Assembly: GCA_947095585.1 (NCBI GenBank)
Contig: OX352763.1
Location: 68,833,024-68,897,023 of the forward strand
Length of the DNA stretch: 64,000 nucleotides
Reading direction: 5' to 3'
From: Nephrocerus scutellatus
Taxonomy: Eukaryota > Arthropoda > Insecta > Diptera > Pipunculidae
This document shows positions 22,326 to 32,503 of the stretch, one piece after another; position 1 is the first letter of the stretch, and every line of letters begins with the position of its first letter. Under the pieces are notes generated by a model. It was given only the letters and a program-made list of their open reading frames with translations, was not told the DNA's origin and ran no database searches. Both the position numbers and the translations under genes were made by a program.

Positions 22326-23031
22326 TGTTTGCCGCCTGGAATATGGTTCCAAGAGCAATTTGCTAATTTGTAGACAGACTTCCCTCGAATATGATATCTG
22401 CGTTTAAATATAAATAAAAAACAACACAATTTTTTTTCTTCTTCTATTGATTATGTAATTTGTTCTTTATTCTATAATTTACTGTCTAATACTAGTGATT
22501 AACTTGATGATAATATTTAATTGAAGACGGACGGTGGCGAAGATTTTATTCGATGACGGACGATTGAAAAGGCGCGATGTTCTGATGTAGACGTTGGATG
22601 ACGACTGACTACTCCTTCTTCGCTTTGCCAACTCTCAAGTCGAAAACCAATCTAACAAATTCCACACTTTGAATTTGTTCAGTAATTTGTACCATGCTAT
22701 GAACTTCCATAGCTCATTTACACCGTATATAACGCCCGAAATGCCAACGAATGCCATCGCATATTTAATTAATGATGACATGGCTGATTATAAATACTTG
22801 CATTTGCCCACCGTGTGTTTGTTTATATAGCGTACAAAGTATGTCGCCCGCATGATTCAGTTTGGTGTCGGATGGGCTGGCAATGCGATGGACTTGTGGA
22901 GTGTAATTAGATAAAAATTGCGACGCAGCGAACATTTTATAGTCTCTTCTTCGATGAATTGGAGTTGCTGCTGGTATTTGCTGACGCATTTTCTTTTGAA
23001 TTTGATGATGCCGCTTTGTTGCTTTGCAACA
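22326..23031 (-). repeat. BEL 3' LTR
   Basis: On the minus strand the LTR begins TGTTGCAAAGCAACAAAGCG and ends CCAGGCGGCAAACA. The same sequence, about 99% identical by eye, lies at 29115-29821. Compared with that copy it lacks four bases near 22410 and has three extra a few bases on. Confidence 0.95.
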
Positions 23032-23297
23032 TCCTGCCGGGCGCCGGAAAGTTTGTCGATGGTTTCGGCTGTCGTCTACATCTTCCTCTGTTGTTCACGG
23101 CCTTGATGATTCTCCCTGGTGTTAGGAAAGCTTATTAGGTGATCCGCTCCGCATGATCCATTCGCGAATATGCAACATGAAATAACAAAGAAGGTAGGTA
23201 CTGTCAATGGTGTGTGGCAATGATGGGTTATTATAGAAGGTAAATTAAATTAGTAAGTTATATATGTGTGCTATTGATAGTTGGTCGACGAATTTGG

Positions 23298-23510
23298 TTA
23301 TTGCTTGTGTGTGTGTGTGTTCTCTTCGTCTTTGACCATTGGCAGAAGGCAGAGTTTAGTGACCGGGCGCTTTAGTATGTTTGTTGCTGTTTTAATAGTG
23401 GCTACACGAACCCTTCCATCTGATCCAGGGTGTGTTTCCAAAATTCTGCCGAGACGCCAAATTGTAGGAGGTGTTGCCTCTTCTGGCAATATTACCACTT
23501 GTCCTATCTG
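23298..23510 (-). pseudogene. Displaced C-terminal end of BEL pol
   Basis: This frame contains GQVVILPEEATPPTIWRLGR and THPGSDGRVRVATIKTATN with RPVTKLCLLP, the standard end of BEL/Pao polyproteins after integrase. It is out of frame with the main 1715-codon ORF, whose last ~40 codons are non-homologous. A frameshift, possibly with a small deletion, must lie near 23510-23560. Confidence 0.8.
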
Positions 23511-26500
23511 TAGATTGGGTTTGACCGAGGTACTCGGATTTCCAAATCTTCCACAGATCTTGGTGAATTTTCTGCAACAGTTGCCATCTGTCCAAATGAT
23601 TTGATTTGATGTCGGTTAAGCTCCTTTCTGGTACAGTGTGTAGTGATGAACCAATTAGGAAGTGTCCTGGTGTCAAAATTGATAGATCCTCGGGGTCTTC
23701 GCTAATGGGACAGAGCGGTCGCGAATTGAGGCAAGCTTCCACCTGTGTTAGTATGGTTACGTACTCCTCGAAGGTGACAGTGTAATGCCCTACAATTCTC
23801 TTCAAATGGTGTTTCATTGATTTTACTCCCGCTTCCCAGAGCCCCCCAAAATGTGGTGCTGCCGGAGGGTTGAAGTGCCACGTAGTTCCGTTTTTCTGCA
23901 GTTGAGTCGCGATGTCTTCGGCCCACTGCCTTAGTAGATGTGGTGTTTCTAGATCAATGATTTTTGCGGCTCCTTGGAAATTAGTTCCACAATCACTATA
24001 GAGGTCGGTGCAAATGCCTCGCCGGGCGGTGAAGCGCTTGAATGCTGCTAGAAAGGCAGACGTACTGCAGTCGCTTACCAGTTCAAGATGAACTGCTTTC
24101 GTACAGAAACAGATAAAAATAGCAATATAGGCCTTCGTGATTTTGTTACAGCGTCCCTTCCATGCCTTTAGTTGTACGGGTCCAGCATAATCCACCCCAG
24201 ATGTTTGGAATGGTCGAGCTTCATTCACTCGCGGGGCTGGGAGGTTTCCCATTTTTTGCTGCTTCATCGTTGCCGTGTATCGAAAACATCTGAGACACTT
24301 GTGGATGCATTTTTTAACATTTGATTTTAGTTGAAGGACCCAATATTCTGCGCGAAGAGTTGCCATCATTAATTGTTGACCAGCATGCAACAGTTTCATG
24401 TGAACATCATGGATTATGAGTGTGGTTAGAATGTTCTGTGAAGGTAAAATTATAGGATGACGTTGAGAGTAGGGCAAGTCCGCATTCTCCAACCGTCCAC
24501 CGACTCTCAGTATATTGTAGTCATCTAAGATAGGCGAAAGTCTAGCCAATTTACTGCCCTTAGGCACTATTTCATTGTTGGCGATTTGACTAATCTCCTC
24601 ACTGAAGAACTCCTGCTGTACTGTGAATATCAGTCGCCTTTTAGCATAAGTTAGTTCTTCTACTGAGAGCGGCCCAGACGCTGGTTCCGATATTTTACGA
24701 GCGTTATTGATGAAGCGGAGCCAATACGCTGTAGTTCGTATTAGTCGCTGTAATGATGAAAATCTGGACAACAGTTCATTAACCTCCCATGAGTGAACAT
24801 GTGCGCAAATGTGGAAAATATTTGCTATGGTTGGTCCGGATTCAATGAAATCGTTCCTTACCTTAGGAAATTTGGACGCTTTCGTCTCAAGATCTGTATG
24901 GTCTATATCGTACATGGGGTAAGATTTCTCTTCAAATGTTTGTAGGTATTCCGGGCCGTTCCACCACTGATCCTTAGTGATCAGCTCCCTTGGCGACAGC
25001 CCCCTTGATGCGATGTCCGCTGGATTGTCTTTGGACGGGACGTATCTCCAGCATTTAACATCAGTCAGTTCTTGGATTTCAGCAACTCTGTTGGAAACAA
25101 ATGTCGTTCGCGTATATGGTGCTGCCTTTATCCAAGCCAGAGTGATTTGTGAATCTGACCAAGCGTAGATTCGTGCCCTTTGTAGTTCCATGGTCTCGAT
25201 GGTGTGTACCAACAAATGTGACAATAGTACAGCTCCGCACAATTCTAACCGTGCAAGAGATTTGGTTTTTAGAGGTGCGACTCTAGTTTTTGACAACAGT
25301 AAACTAGTGTGTATTGACGTTCCGTTGATAGCACGAATATACACTGCTGCAGCGTATGCCCTTTCGGAAGCGTCACAAAATCCGTGGATTTCAATAATAG
25401 ATTCGTTGGTGCAATGTATCCATCGTGGAATTTCTATGTCGTTTAGTGTTATAAGTTCTGCTTTCAAGGAACACCACGTCGTAACGATTGCTTCTGACAG
25501 TTCCTCATCCCATGATTGGTGTGCCTTCCATATTTCTTGCATTAGGATTTTGCCAAGAATGACGCACGGGGAAATCCATCCCAAGGGGTCATAGAGCCGA
25601 GCGATGTCTGAGAGAATTGTTCTTTTTGTAGCTTTCATTTGTTCTGGAAGCCTTATCTTGAAGGAAAATGTGTCTCTCCCTGGATGCCATTGGATTCCCA
25701 AGGTTTTAATTGAGTTATTGTCATCAAATGACAATGGTATCTCTATTTCTCGGTCTTCTTCTGGAACGGCCTCTAACAACCTTGCGCTGTTACTTGCCCA
25801 TTTCCTTAGTGGAAATCCTCCCATGTTCAACATGGAGATGAGTTGGTGCTGCATCTCCAGAGCCTCACTGACCGAGTCTGCCCCATGAATGATATCATCT
25901 ACGTAGAAATTTTCCTTGGCAATTTTCGATGCCAGCGGATAGTCGTCTCGTTCATCTGTAGCCAGTTGTTGCAATGTGCGAACAGCCAGGTATGGTGCTG
26001 CAGCCGTGCCAAAGGTGACGGTATTCAGACGGTACGCTTTTATATCTTCGTCATTTTTATCTCTCCACAAGATGAGTTGATAAGCCGAATCATTTGGAGG
26101 CACCCGAATTTGCTTGTACATTTTATTGATGTCGGCTATAAATGCGACCTTATGTTTTCGAAATCGAGTGACGTGTTCGAATATGTCGTCTTGCAACCTT
26201 GGACCAACGAGTAAATGGTCGTTTAGTGACGTACCATCTGACGTTTTGCAAGATGCATCAAATACAATTCGCATTTTCGTGGTGGATCTGGATTCTTTTA
26301 TGACCGCGTGGTGTGGAACGAAATAGTGGTCTCCCAACGACATGGTATTTATCTCTGTCATATGGCCCAAGTCTTTATATTCATCAATGACCTTTTTGTA
26401 TTCCTGATGGAAAAATTTATTGGAATGGAATTGCAGATATCTTATCCTCGCTGAGTTGTACGATCGTCCGATTGGGGGTCGCCTTCCTTCCTTGAATGGG

Positions 26501-28539
26501 AGCTGAACCTCATATTTCCCATCAGCCTGACGTTGATGAGTTCGACAAAAGTGTAATTCACACTGTTTATCTTCTGGTGAAAGCAACGACTTCTTTGCTA
26601 TTTCTTCTAGTTCCCAAAACTTCGAAAGAATTTTGTCTACATCTTGATCCTCAGCGGTAATGTGAAGAGATGTTATCGAATTATTTGTCGGGAGAACACC
26701 ACCGGACAACACCCAACCTAACTCAGTGTTTTGAGCCATAGGCGTGCCCGGTGTACCCTTCACGATACCCTCCAGAATGATTGATGGAAACACGTCTGCA
26801 CCAAGCAAGATGTCGATTTTGCTTCGTTTACTAAAAGTCGGATCTGCTAATTGCAGACTTCGGAGGTGATTCCAGTCAGCACTCTGAATATTTCTCATTG
26901 GCAAATCAGATGTGACCTTAGGTAGAATCAATGCTGTTATATGTAATTTGAATTGGTTATTGATACATGAATTTATCGTGAAGGATACTTTGTGTTTGGA
27001 GACCCCCGTGTTCGTTCCTCCGACTCCCAGAACCATTACGGTGGCCTTCTCTTTTTTCAATTTTAGTAATTGGAAAGCAGATTCTGAGATTAGGGATGTT
27101 TCTGATCCCGGATCTAAAAGAGCACGCAAGACTACCGGTTGGCCAACTTTCGGGACTACCTTAATCAGTGCAGTAGCGAGAAGCACAGTCTGAATTGTCT
27201 TGGACTCGGCTAAGTAAGTGCTATATGTTGACATCATTTGGGTGGAATCAGTTGGCTGTTCTGGTGAAGCGAGTTGTGGTCTTTGTGCATACGATTCTGC
27301 TTGTTGAGCTGATGACTGGGTTGTTCCCGTTGACCACAAATCTTTAGTCTGTGTTGAATTTGTTGCTTCATTGTGCAAAAGCGAATGATGCTTTTGCTTA
27401 CATTTATAACACGTGAAGCTACTTGTACATGCTCTGGTATAGTGAGTATTAGAGAGACAGTTAAAGCATAGCTTATATCTTTTCACTATGTCCTGTCTCT
27501 TTGCGGGGCTTAAAGCTTTAAATTTGGGACAGTTTCGGATCGCATGTGATCCTTGGCACATGGGACATTTTAAAATTGTGGAGTTATGTGTACGCACTGT
27601 ACCTGGAGTGAATTTCTTTGATTTCGACGAAACTACTCCTGACGAGGATTGACCGATGACTTCTAGTGTTCTGGCTCTCATCAAAATGAACTCCTCTAGT
27701 GTGTTGTATGTTGGATAATCCACATGCGTCGCAATGTGGGATTCCCAAATACCGCGAGTGGTAGACGGAAGCTTTTGTACTGTGTGATAAATCAGCACAT
27801 CTTCCCATGCATCTACTGAAACACCAAGATTTTTTAAAGATTGTTTGGCTTCGTTTGTGGTGTCAAGAAGCAGTTTTAAATCATCAGGTGATTCTTGAAA
27901 CATTTTCTGCTGCTCGAACAGCAACTTGAACTGATTGTCCTTTAACAATCGGACGTTTTGAAAACGCTTCACTAGCAAAGCCCATGCGGTTTCAAAATTA
28001 GTATCAGTGTTTCGTAACATACGCGCTGCTTCACCGCTTAGGTTGCCCTTTAAATACTGAAGCTTTTGTGCCTCAGAAATTGAAGTATTTTTGGCGACTA
28101 GGCTTTCGAATAAAGCCTTGAATTCGGGCCACAGATTTAAAGAGCCATCAAAATTGGGGATTGTCATCGGAGGGAGCTTTAGTTCAACCGACGGAATCTT
28201 TGATACGGCCATCGATTTGTTGAGGAAGCTTGGGCTCTTGGCGGTTGTGAGCTGCTCCTTTAAATCACACTGATATGCGAAAAACAGTTCCTTTAATTCA
28301 TGGAATGTGCGAGCTTCCATGTATTTTGTTTTTGCTTCTTCACTGGGAGCTTCCACAATTTTCTGGTGTAAAGTTTTCGCTTCTGCAAACGAGGTCTCTA
28401 GGTTCATCAGCCGCGCCTCATTCATGTGGACTGATTGTTTTCGCACACCTAACCTTTGATAAGCCTCGTAGTCAGACTTCAACTCTAATGCGATTGTCTG
28501 AATCGCGTCTATTACCGCGGACATTTTCGTTTTACTCAT
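23392..28539 (-). CDS. BEL/Pao Gag-Pol polyprotein
   Basis: The 1715-codon frame starts at ATG 28539. Residues 120-300 are the Gag core (LPPMTIPNFDGSLNLWPEF). Three cysteine knuckles lie at 325-389: CPMCQGSHAIRNC, CFNCLSNTHYTRAC, then CYKCKQKHHSLLH. The protease has DPGSE (Asp 476). RT spans about 690-900 with RIVFDAS, ADINKMYKQIRV and YVDD at 879-882. RNase H has CDAS (Asp 1056), RLEL (Glu 1099) and WSDSQ (Asp 1129). Integrase has an HHCC region (1380-1418), then Asp 1450, Asp 1516 and Glu 1569. The polyprotein makes particles, copies RNA to DNA and integrates it. All catalytic residues are visible; only the tail is frameshifted. Confidence 0.95.
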   Translation of the reverse strand: MSKTKMSAVIDAIQTIALELKSDYEAYQRLGVRKQSVHMNEARLMNLETSFAEAKTLHQKIVEAPSEEAKTKYMEARTFHELKELFFAYQCDLKEQLTTAKSPSFLNKSMAVSKIPSVELKLPPMTIPNFDGSLNLWPEFKALFESLVAKNTSISEAQKLQYLKGNLSGEAARMLRNTDTNFETAWALLVKRFQNVRLLKDNQFKLLFEQQKMFQESPDDLKLLLDTTNEAKQSLKNLGVSVDAWEDVLIYHTVQKLPSTTRGIWESHIATHVDYPTYNTLEEFILMRARTLEVIGQSSSGVVSSKSKKFTPGTVRTHNSTILKCPMCQGSHAIRNCPKFKALSPAKRQDIVKRYKLCFNCLSNTHYTRACTSSFTCYKCKQKHHSLLHNEATNSTQTKDLWSTGTTQSSAQQAESYAQRPQLASPEQPTDSTQMMSTYSTYLAESKTIQTVLLATALIKVVPKVGQPVVLRALLDPGSETSLISESAFQLLKLKKEKATVMVLGVGGTNTGVSKHKVSFTINSCINNQFKLHITALILPKVTSDLPMRNIQSADWNHLRSLQLADPTFSKRSKIDILLGADVFPSIILEGIVKGTPGTPMAQNTELGWVLSGGVLPTNNSITSLHITAEDQDVDKILSKFWELEEIAKKSLLSPEDKQCELHFCRTHQRQADGKYEVQLPFKEGRRPPIGRSYNSARIRYLQFHSNKFFHQEYKKVIDEYKDLGHMTEINTMSLGDHYFVPHHAVIKESRSTTKMRIVFDASCKTSDGTSLNDHLLVGPRLQDDIFEHVTRFRKHKVAFIADINKMYKQIRVPPNDSAYQLILWRDKNDEDIKAYRLNTVTFGTAAAPYLAVRTLQQLATDERDDYPLASKIAKENFYVDDIIHGADSVSEALEMQHQLISMLNMGGFPLRKWASNSARLLEAVPEEDREIEIPLSFDDNNSIKTLGIQWHPGRDTFSFKIRLPEQMKATKRTILSDIARLYDPLGWISPCVILGKILMQEIWKAHQSWDEELSEAIVTTWCSLKAELITLNDIEIPRWIHCTNESIIEIHGFCDASERAYAAAVYIRAINGTSIHTSLLLSKTRVAPLKTKSLARLELCGAVLLSHLLVHTIETMELQRARIYAWSDSQITLAWIKAAPYTRTTFVSNRVAEIQELTDVKCWRYVPSKDNPADIASRGLSPRELITKDQWWNGPEYLQTFEEKSYPMYDIDHTDLETKASKFPKVRNDFIESGPTIANIFHICAHVHSWEVNELLSRFSSLQRLIRTTAYWLRFINNARKISEPASGPLSVEELTYAKRRLIFTVQQEFFSEEISQIANNEIVPKGSKLARLSPILDDYNILRVGGRLENADLPYSQRHPIILPSQNILTTLIIHDVHMKLLHAGQQLMMATLRAEYWVLQLKSNVKKCIHKCLRCFRYTATMKQQKMGNLPAPRVNEARPFQTSGVDYAGPVQLKAWKGRCNKITKAYIAIFICFCTKAVHLELVSDCSTSAFLAAFKRFTARRGICTDLYSDCGTNFQGAAKIIDLETPHLLRQWAEDIATQLQKNGTTWHFNPPAAPHFGGLWEAGVKSMKHHLKRIVGHYTVTFEEYVTILTQVEACLNSRPLCPISEDPEDLSILTPGHFLIGSSLHTVPERSLTDIKSNHLDRWQLLQKIHQDLWKIWKSEYLGQTQSTDRTSGNIARRGNTSYNLASRQNFGNTPWIRWKGSCSHY

Positions 28540-28727
28540 GACAACAATAATATGATATACTCACACACACAAGTCTTAATTTATTGACGGTTTATGTTTT
28601 TTTTTTTTTTTAATTATAAAAAATGTAAAGAAAATTGCCACACACCTGAATTTTTAGTCGTTGCTCCCCCGTTGTACCAGCCTCTTTCCGTTGTTTGTGT
28701 TAGGTTCAGTTGAAAAGTTCCTCGATA

Positions 28728-29045
28728 ACACTCACTGTGTTATATTAAGCTGATGACACTCACTGTGTTGATCAGTCGAAGTTCCCGTATAACACTCACT
28801 GTGTTATATTAAGCTGAAGACACTCACTGTGTTGATCAGTCGAATGGTTCACCGACGAATATACCAATAACACTCACTGTGTTGTATTAAACTGATGACA
28901 CTCACTGTGTTGATCAGTCGTTTAGTTCACCGACGAATATACGGATAATACTCACTGTGTTGTATTAAACTGATGACACTCACTGTGTTGATCAGTCGTT
29001 TAGTTCACCGACGAATATACGGATAACACTCACTGTGTTGTATTA
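28728..29045 (-). repeat. Hairpin-rich tandem repeat in the BEL leader
   Basis: Nine copies of (A/G)AYACTCACTGTGTT occur between the 5' LTR and gag, near 28728, 28755, 28792, 28819, 28868, 28897, 28949, 28976 and 29026. They alternate in two contexts (TATTAARCTGA and GATCAGTCG) with a compound period of ~64-80 bp. Most copies include AACAC-TCACT-GTGTT, a small hairpin. The array lies in the untranslated leader. Confidence 0.9.
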
Positions 29046-29097
29046 AATTCGTTGCGCACTTAAATCCTTAAATCTTTAAGTCCTTAAATCCTTATAT

Positions 29098-29113
29098 CCG
29101 GCTCGAAGGACCA
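29098..29113 (-). promoter_or_regulatory. BEL primer-binding site, tRNA-Tyr type
   Basis: The minus strand reads TGGTCCTTCGAGCCGG one base after the 5' LTR. Its complement CCGGCTCGAAGGACCA matches the 3' end of insect tRNA-Tyr including CCA (from memory of that tRNA). Reverse transcription would start here. Confidence 0.85.
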
Positions 29114-29114
29114 A

Positions 29115-29821
29115 TGTTTGCCGCCTGGAATATGGTTCCAAGAGCAATTTGCTAATTTGTAGACAGACTTCCCTCGAATATGATATCTGCGTTTAAATAG
29201 TTATAAATAAAAAACACAATTTTTTTTCTTCTTCTATTGATTATGTAATTTTTTCTTTATTCTATAATTTACTGTCTAATACTAGTGATTAACTTGATGA
29301 TAATATTTAATTGAAGACGGACGGTGGCGAAGATTTTATTCGATGACGGACGATTGAAAAGGCGCGATGTTCTGATGTAGACGTTGGATGACGACTGACT
29401 ACTCCTTCTTCGCTTTGCCAACTCTCAAGTCGAAAACCAATCTAACAAATTCCACACTTTGAATTTGTTCAGTAATTTGTACCATGCTATGAACTTCCAT
29501 AGCTCATTTACACCGTATATAACGCCCGAAATGCCAACGAATGCCATCGCATATTTAATTAATGATGACATGGCTGATTATGAATACTTGCATTTGCCCA
29601 CCGTGTGTTTGTTTATATAGCGTACAAAGTATGTCGCCCGCATGATTCAGTTTGGTGTCGGATGGGCTGGCAATGCGATAGACTTGTGGAGTGTAATTAG
29701 ATAAAAATTGCGACGCAGCGAACATTTTATAGTCTCTTCTTCGATGAATTGGAGTTGCTGCTGGTATTTGCTGACGCATTTTCTTTTGAATTTGATGATG
29801 CCGCTTTGTTGCTTTGCAACA
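29115..29821 (-). repeat. BEL 5' LTR
   Basis: 707 bp, near-identical to 22326-23031, with ends TG...CA in element orientation. It is followed on the plus strand by the second CATAG (29822-29826). Transcription of the element would start within it; I could not place the start site. Confidence 0.95.
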
Positions 29822-29826
29822 CATAG

Positions 29827-30945
29827 AGTGTTCAATACTCTGAGGTGCAGGAGGCGGCAATGCACAGTCGGGAGGCGTAGAGCTAGCTGCGAAATGCGCA
29901 GCAAACAGATTGGCCTTGTCTATAGAGCCGACAACTGGAATGTCATTATAAATGAGCGTTGGAATCGACGACGAGGCTGTATTTTTGATTCTTTTCACGA
30001 AAGACCAAAAAATTTTACTACCTTTGGGACATTGTAGTATTTTTTGTCTTAGTTTTCGGTCATAGGCGAATTTGACTCGCCAAAGATGGGCATTGCAATC
30101 ATTTCTTGCTCGTTTAAACTTTTTTCGGTTTTTCTCGGTAGGGTTTGCTTTGTAAAACCGAAAGCATTCCTCTCTAATCCTAGAAGTCTCCTTACAGCTC
30201 AAGTCATACCATCCATCTTCCTTTGATTTGATAGATTTATTCCTGAAAGGGATAAACTTTCTCATACCAATAAGAATGATGTTTGTGATTGCATCAGCGG
30301 CAGCATTCACGTTGCTATCAGGAAAAAATAGCGACCAGTTAGTTCTCCAAAAGAAGTTGTTAAGTCCCTCCCAATTGGCTTTCTCGTATTGCCATACTAT
30401 TTTTTTGGAGTTTTTTCTCTAACTACGTGGTTTATTAACGAGAAATTAGCTGATACTACACAATGGTCTGACGAGCCTAGAGACGATAATACATTGACGG
30501 AGAATTTATCAAGACGAGAGGTTAGGAACAAGTCAAGGGTGTTAGCGGAATGATATGCAATGTCAGGTATTCGGGTAGGCTCATTTACAAGCTGAGTAAG
30601 GTGATTAAACTTAGCAAATAATTCAACACACCTTCCTTCGAGTGTAGTCTGGCCAGAATGGCGAAGCCACCCAGAATTGTGTACATTGAAATCGCCCGCA
30701 ATAACGATTTCATGTTTTGTGTCAATTCTTGAGATTGAATCAGACAGTGCATTAAACTTACTATGGGTTGAAACACTGTCTAAGTGGGGGCTTCTGTAAA
30801 GGAAACAGTAGTAGATGTTGCGCTCTTGTACCTTAACTTTGAGCCAAATGAAATTGAATTCCGGATTGGAACTTTGGCTAAATTTAGGCAAAAGCTGAAA
30901 CGCAACATCACTCCGGACATACAGTATACATAAAAAACTATAGAC
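29827..30945 (-). pseudogene. Endonuclease half of the split non-LTR element
   Basis: Two minus-strand frames cover the endonuclease and the linker to RT. The first (about 30420-30945) has LKVKVQERNIYYCFLYRSPH, EIVIAGDFNVHNSGWLRHSG, PTRIPDIAYHSANTLDLFLT and LGSSDHCVVSANFSLINH, with the catalytic GDFN and SDH motifs. The second (29827-30310) has FRNKSIKSKEDGWYDLSCK and CPKGSKIFWSFVKRIKN. The N-terminal strand of the endonuclease is missing where Gypsy RT begins. The enzyme would nick target DNA. It is truncated and frameshifted. Confidence 0.86.
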
Positions 30946-31713
30946 TAAAAGAATGCTAAAAGACGATATAATAGAACCTTCAGTCAGTCCATATAGTGCA
31001 CCACTTCTTCTAGTACCCAAGAAAAATACCAAAGACAAAAAGAAATGGAGAATCGTTGTCGATTTTAAAATACTTAATGATAAAATAGTCAATGACAAAT
31101 TTCCATTAACAAGACTAGAGGATATATTAGACAAACAAGGGAGAGCTAAATGGATTTCGACTCTTGACATGACAAGTTCCTTCGAACAAATAGAGTTAGA
31201 CAAAACTCAAAACCGTTAACTGCATTTTTGGCACCTAATGGACATTTTCAATTTAAACGCTTACCCTTTGGTTTAAAAATATTATCCAACAGTTTCCAAC
31301 GAATGCTAACAATAGCACTCGCCGGATTATAAACAGAAGCTTTCTTGTACGTAGATGATATAATCATTTACGGCTGTAGTCTAAGCCACCACAATCACAA
31401 CCGAGTAAAAGTGTTAAGACAGGTTAAAACGTTACAACTTAAGAATTAACGCAGAGAAATATTGTTTCCTACGTCCAGAAGTCGTTTACCTAGGAAACTG
31501 GATAACCAGAGATGGCGTAAAAACAGACCCAGCCAAACATAATGTCATTAAAGACTACCAAATACCAAAAAACACCGACAACGTAAGACGATTCGTTGCA
31601 TTCTGCAACTACTACAGACGCTTTATCGTCAACTTCGCAGACATTGCTAAAGATTTAAATGCTCTATTAAAAAAAAATAAAATTCAAATGCACCAGAGTG
31701 CCAAAATGCTTTC
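30946..31713 (+). pseudogene. Gypsy reverse transcriptase fragment (outer level of the nest)
   Basis: The frame starts with MLKDDIIEPSVSPYSAPLLL and continues KKWRIVVDFKILNDKIVND and LGR-like RAKWISTLDMTSSFEQIELD to a stop at 31217-31219. Shifted frames add LPFGLK (about 31264), the catalytic YVDD (about 31348-31360), FLRPEVVYLGNWITRDGV (about 31470-31520) and RRFVAFCNYYRRFIVNFADI (about 31588-31645). It looks like the pol partner of the gag fragment at 20418-20962. It stops exactly where the large repeat begins. Confidence 0.82.
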
Positions 31714-31777
31714 TGTTACGTCCACGTCTAACACAAAACAAACAAAAAAACATATTTAATATTTTATAAACACTCAC

Positions 31778-31989
31778 CCCTTTTTAAATCCTAAGAAGTT
31801 GATGCCGGCAGCGACGCAACATTGTACCGATGGCATCTGAAAAAGAAAAGAAAAGCAGAAAACTCAACTTCATAAAAATAGATTTCACTTACCTGTACAA
31901 TGAGACAATCCTCAACTGACGTCGGCGTCGAATGCATGAGCCGAGAAAGTAAAACCAAAAAAAATTGGAAATAGTATTCTATACAGCAT
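31778..31989 (-). pseudogene. Two-exon secreted-peptide gene fragment, copy A (frameshifted)
   Basis: This is the paralogue of 53919-54129. Exon 1 (31893-31989) is one base longer than in copy B: an extra T in a T-run breaks the signal-peptide frame from the ATG at 31989. An alternative in-frame ATG at 32018 would bypass this. The 56-nt intron (31837-31892) keeps GTAAGT and CAG. Exon 2 (31778-31836) keeps frame and reads MPSVQCCVAAGINFLGFKKG, with three amino-acid differences from copy B. Downstream exons are cut off at the unit boundary. Confidence 0.55.
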
Positions 31990-32503
31990 ACATTAAAAAC
32001 TGAGACGCGATTTCCCAAATAGTTTTTCTTTTTGGAAAAGGCAGAAATCGCGCCTCTATATTATAAATCTACACTTACCTGTTGATTTTGCACAACAGCA
32101 AGTTCCACTACTTCTGCTTGCATGTAAAATGCATTTCATTTTTATGTCCTATTGATTTCAGGGCAAGGGGCCGGATATTCCCTCAGCCCTATCAACACTA
32201 TATTTTACAAATTTTACAAACCCGATATAATTTATAAAATAAAACAAAAAAAGAACAAACAAAGAAAAACAAAAACAAACAAAACGTAAACGAACTACAA
32301 AAATCCACACATACGATTTGACAACGAATAATCTGCTGACCGATATCTGTCAGTGATATCAATCAGCTGCTTAAAATTGACTGGAATAATTTGAATGGCA
32401 AAGGTTTCCTACATGATAATCAAATAAATGCTTGAAATTGGTGAAATTTTTATTTTAAAAAAAATCATAATTTTAAATATTATCCTTGTGACGCCATTTT
32501 GCA

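Larger units (their letters stand above)
22326..29821 (-). mobile_element. Nearly intact BEL/Pao LTR retrotransposon
   Basis: The element is 7,496 bp on the minus strand with 706- and 707-bp LTRs, a CATAG target duplication, a tRNA-Tyr-type primer site and one long gag-pol frame. I saw about three substitutions and two small indels between the LTRs, so insertion was recent. A frameshift near the end of pol is the only clear coding lesion. It sits inside a non-LTR element. Confidence 0.95.
20967..30945 (-). mobile_element. CR1/Jockey-like non-LTR element split by a BEL insertion
   Basis: The 3' half (20967-22320) and 5' half (29827-30945) lie on the minus strand on either side of the BEL element at 22326-29821. 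The reading passes from one half to the other through the BEL target site (HSM, then GQIFIRTRAVARVL), which shows they were continuous. An A-run (T8 on plus) near 20967-20974 marks the 3' end. The 5' end is truncated within the endonuclease. Confidence 0.85.

Noticed and set aside
23032..23100. Polypurine tract of the BEL element
   Set aside because: The minus strand next to the 3' LTR reads GGCGCCCGGCAGGA, which is not a convincing purine run.
24977..27193. Plus-strand ORFs of 63-134 codons inside the BEL
   Set aside because: Shadows of the intact minus-strand gag-pol frame; no motifs of their own.
28728..29045. CRISPR-like regular repeats
   Set aside because: The array lies in the leader of a eukaryotic BEL element, units abut without unique spacers of constant length, and no cas genes exist.
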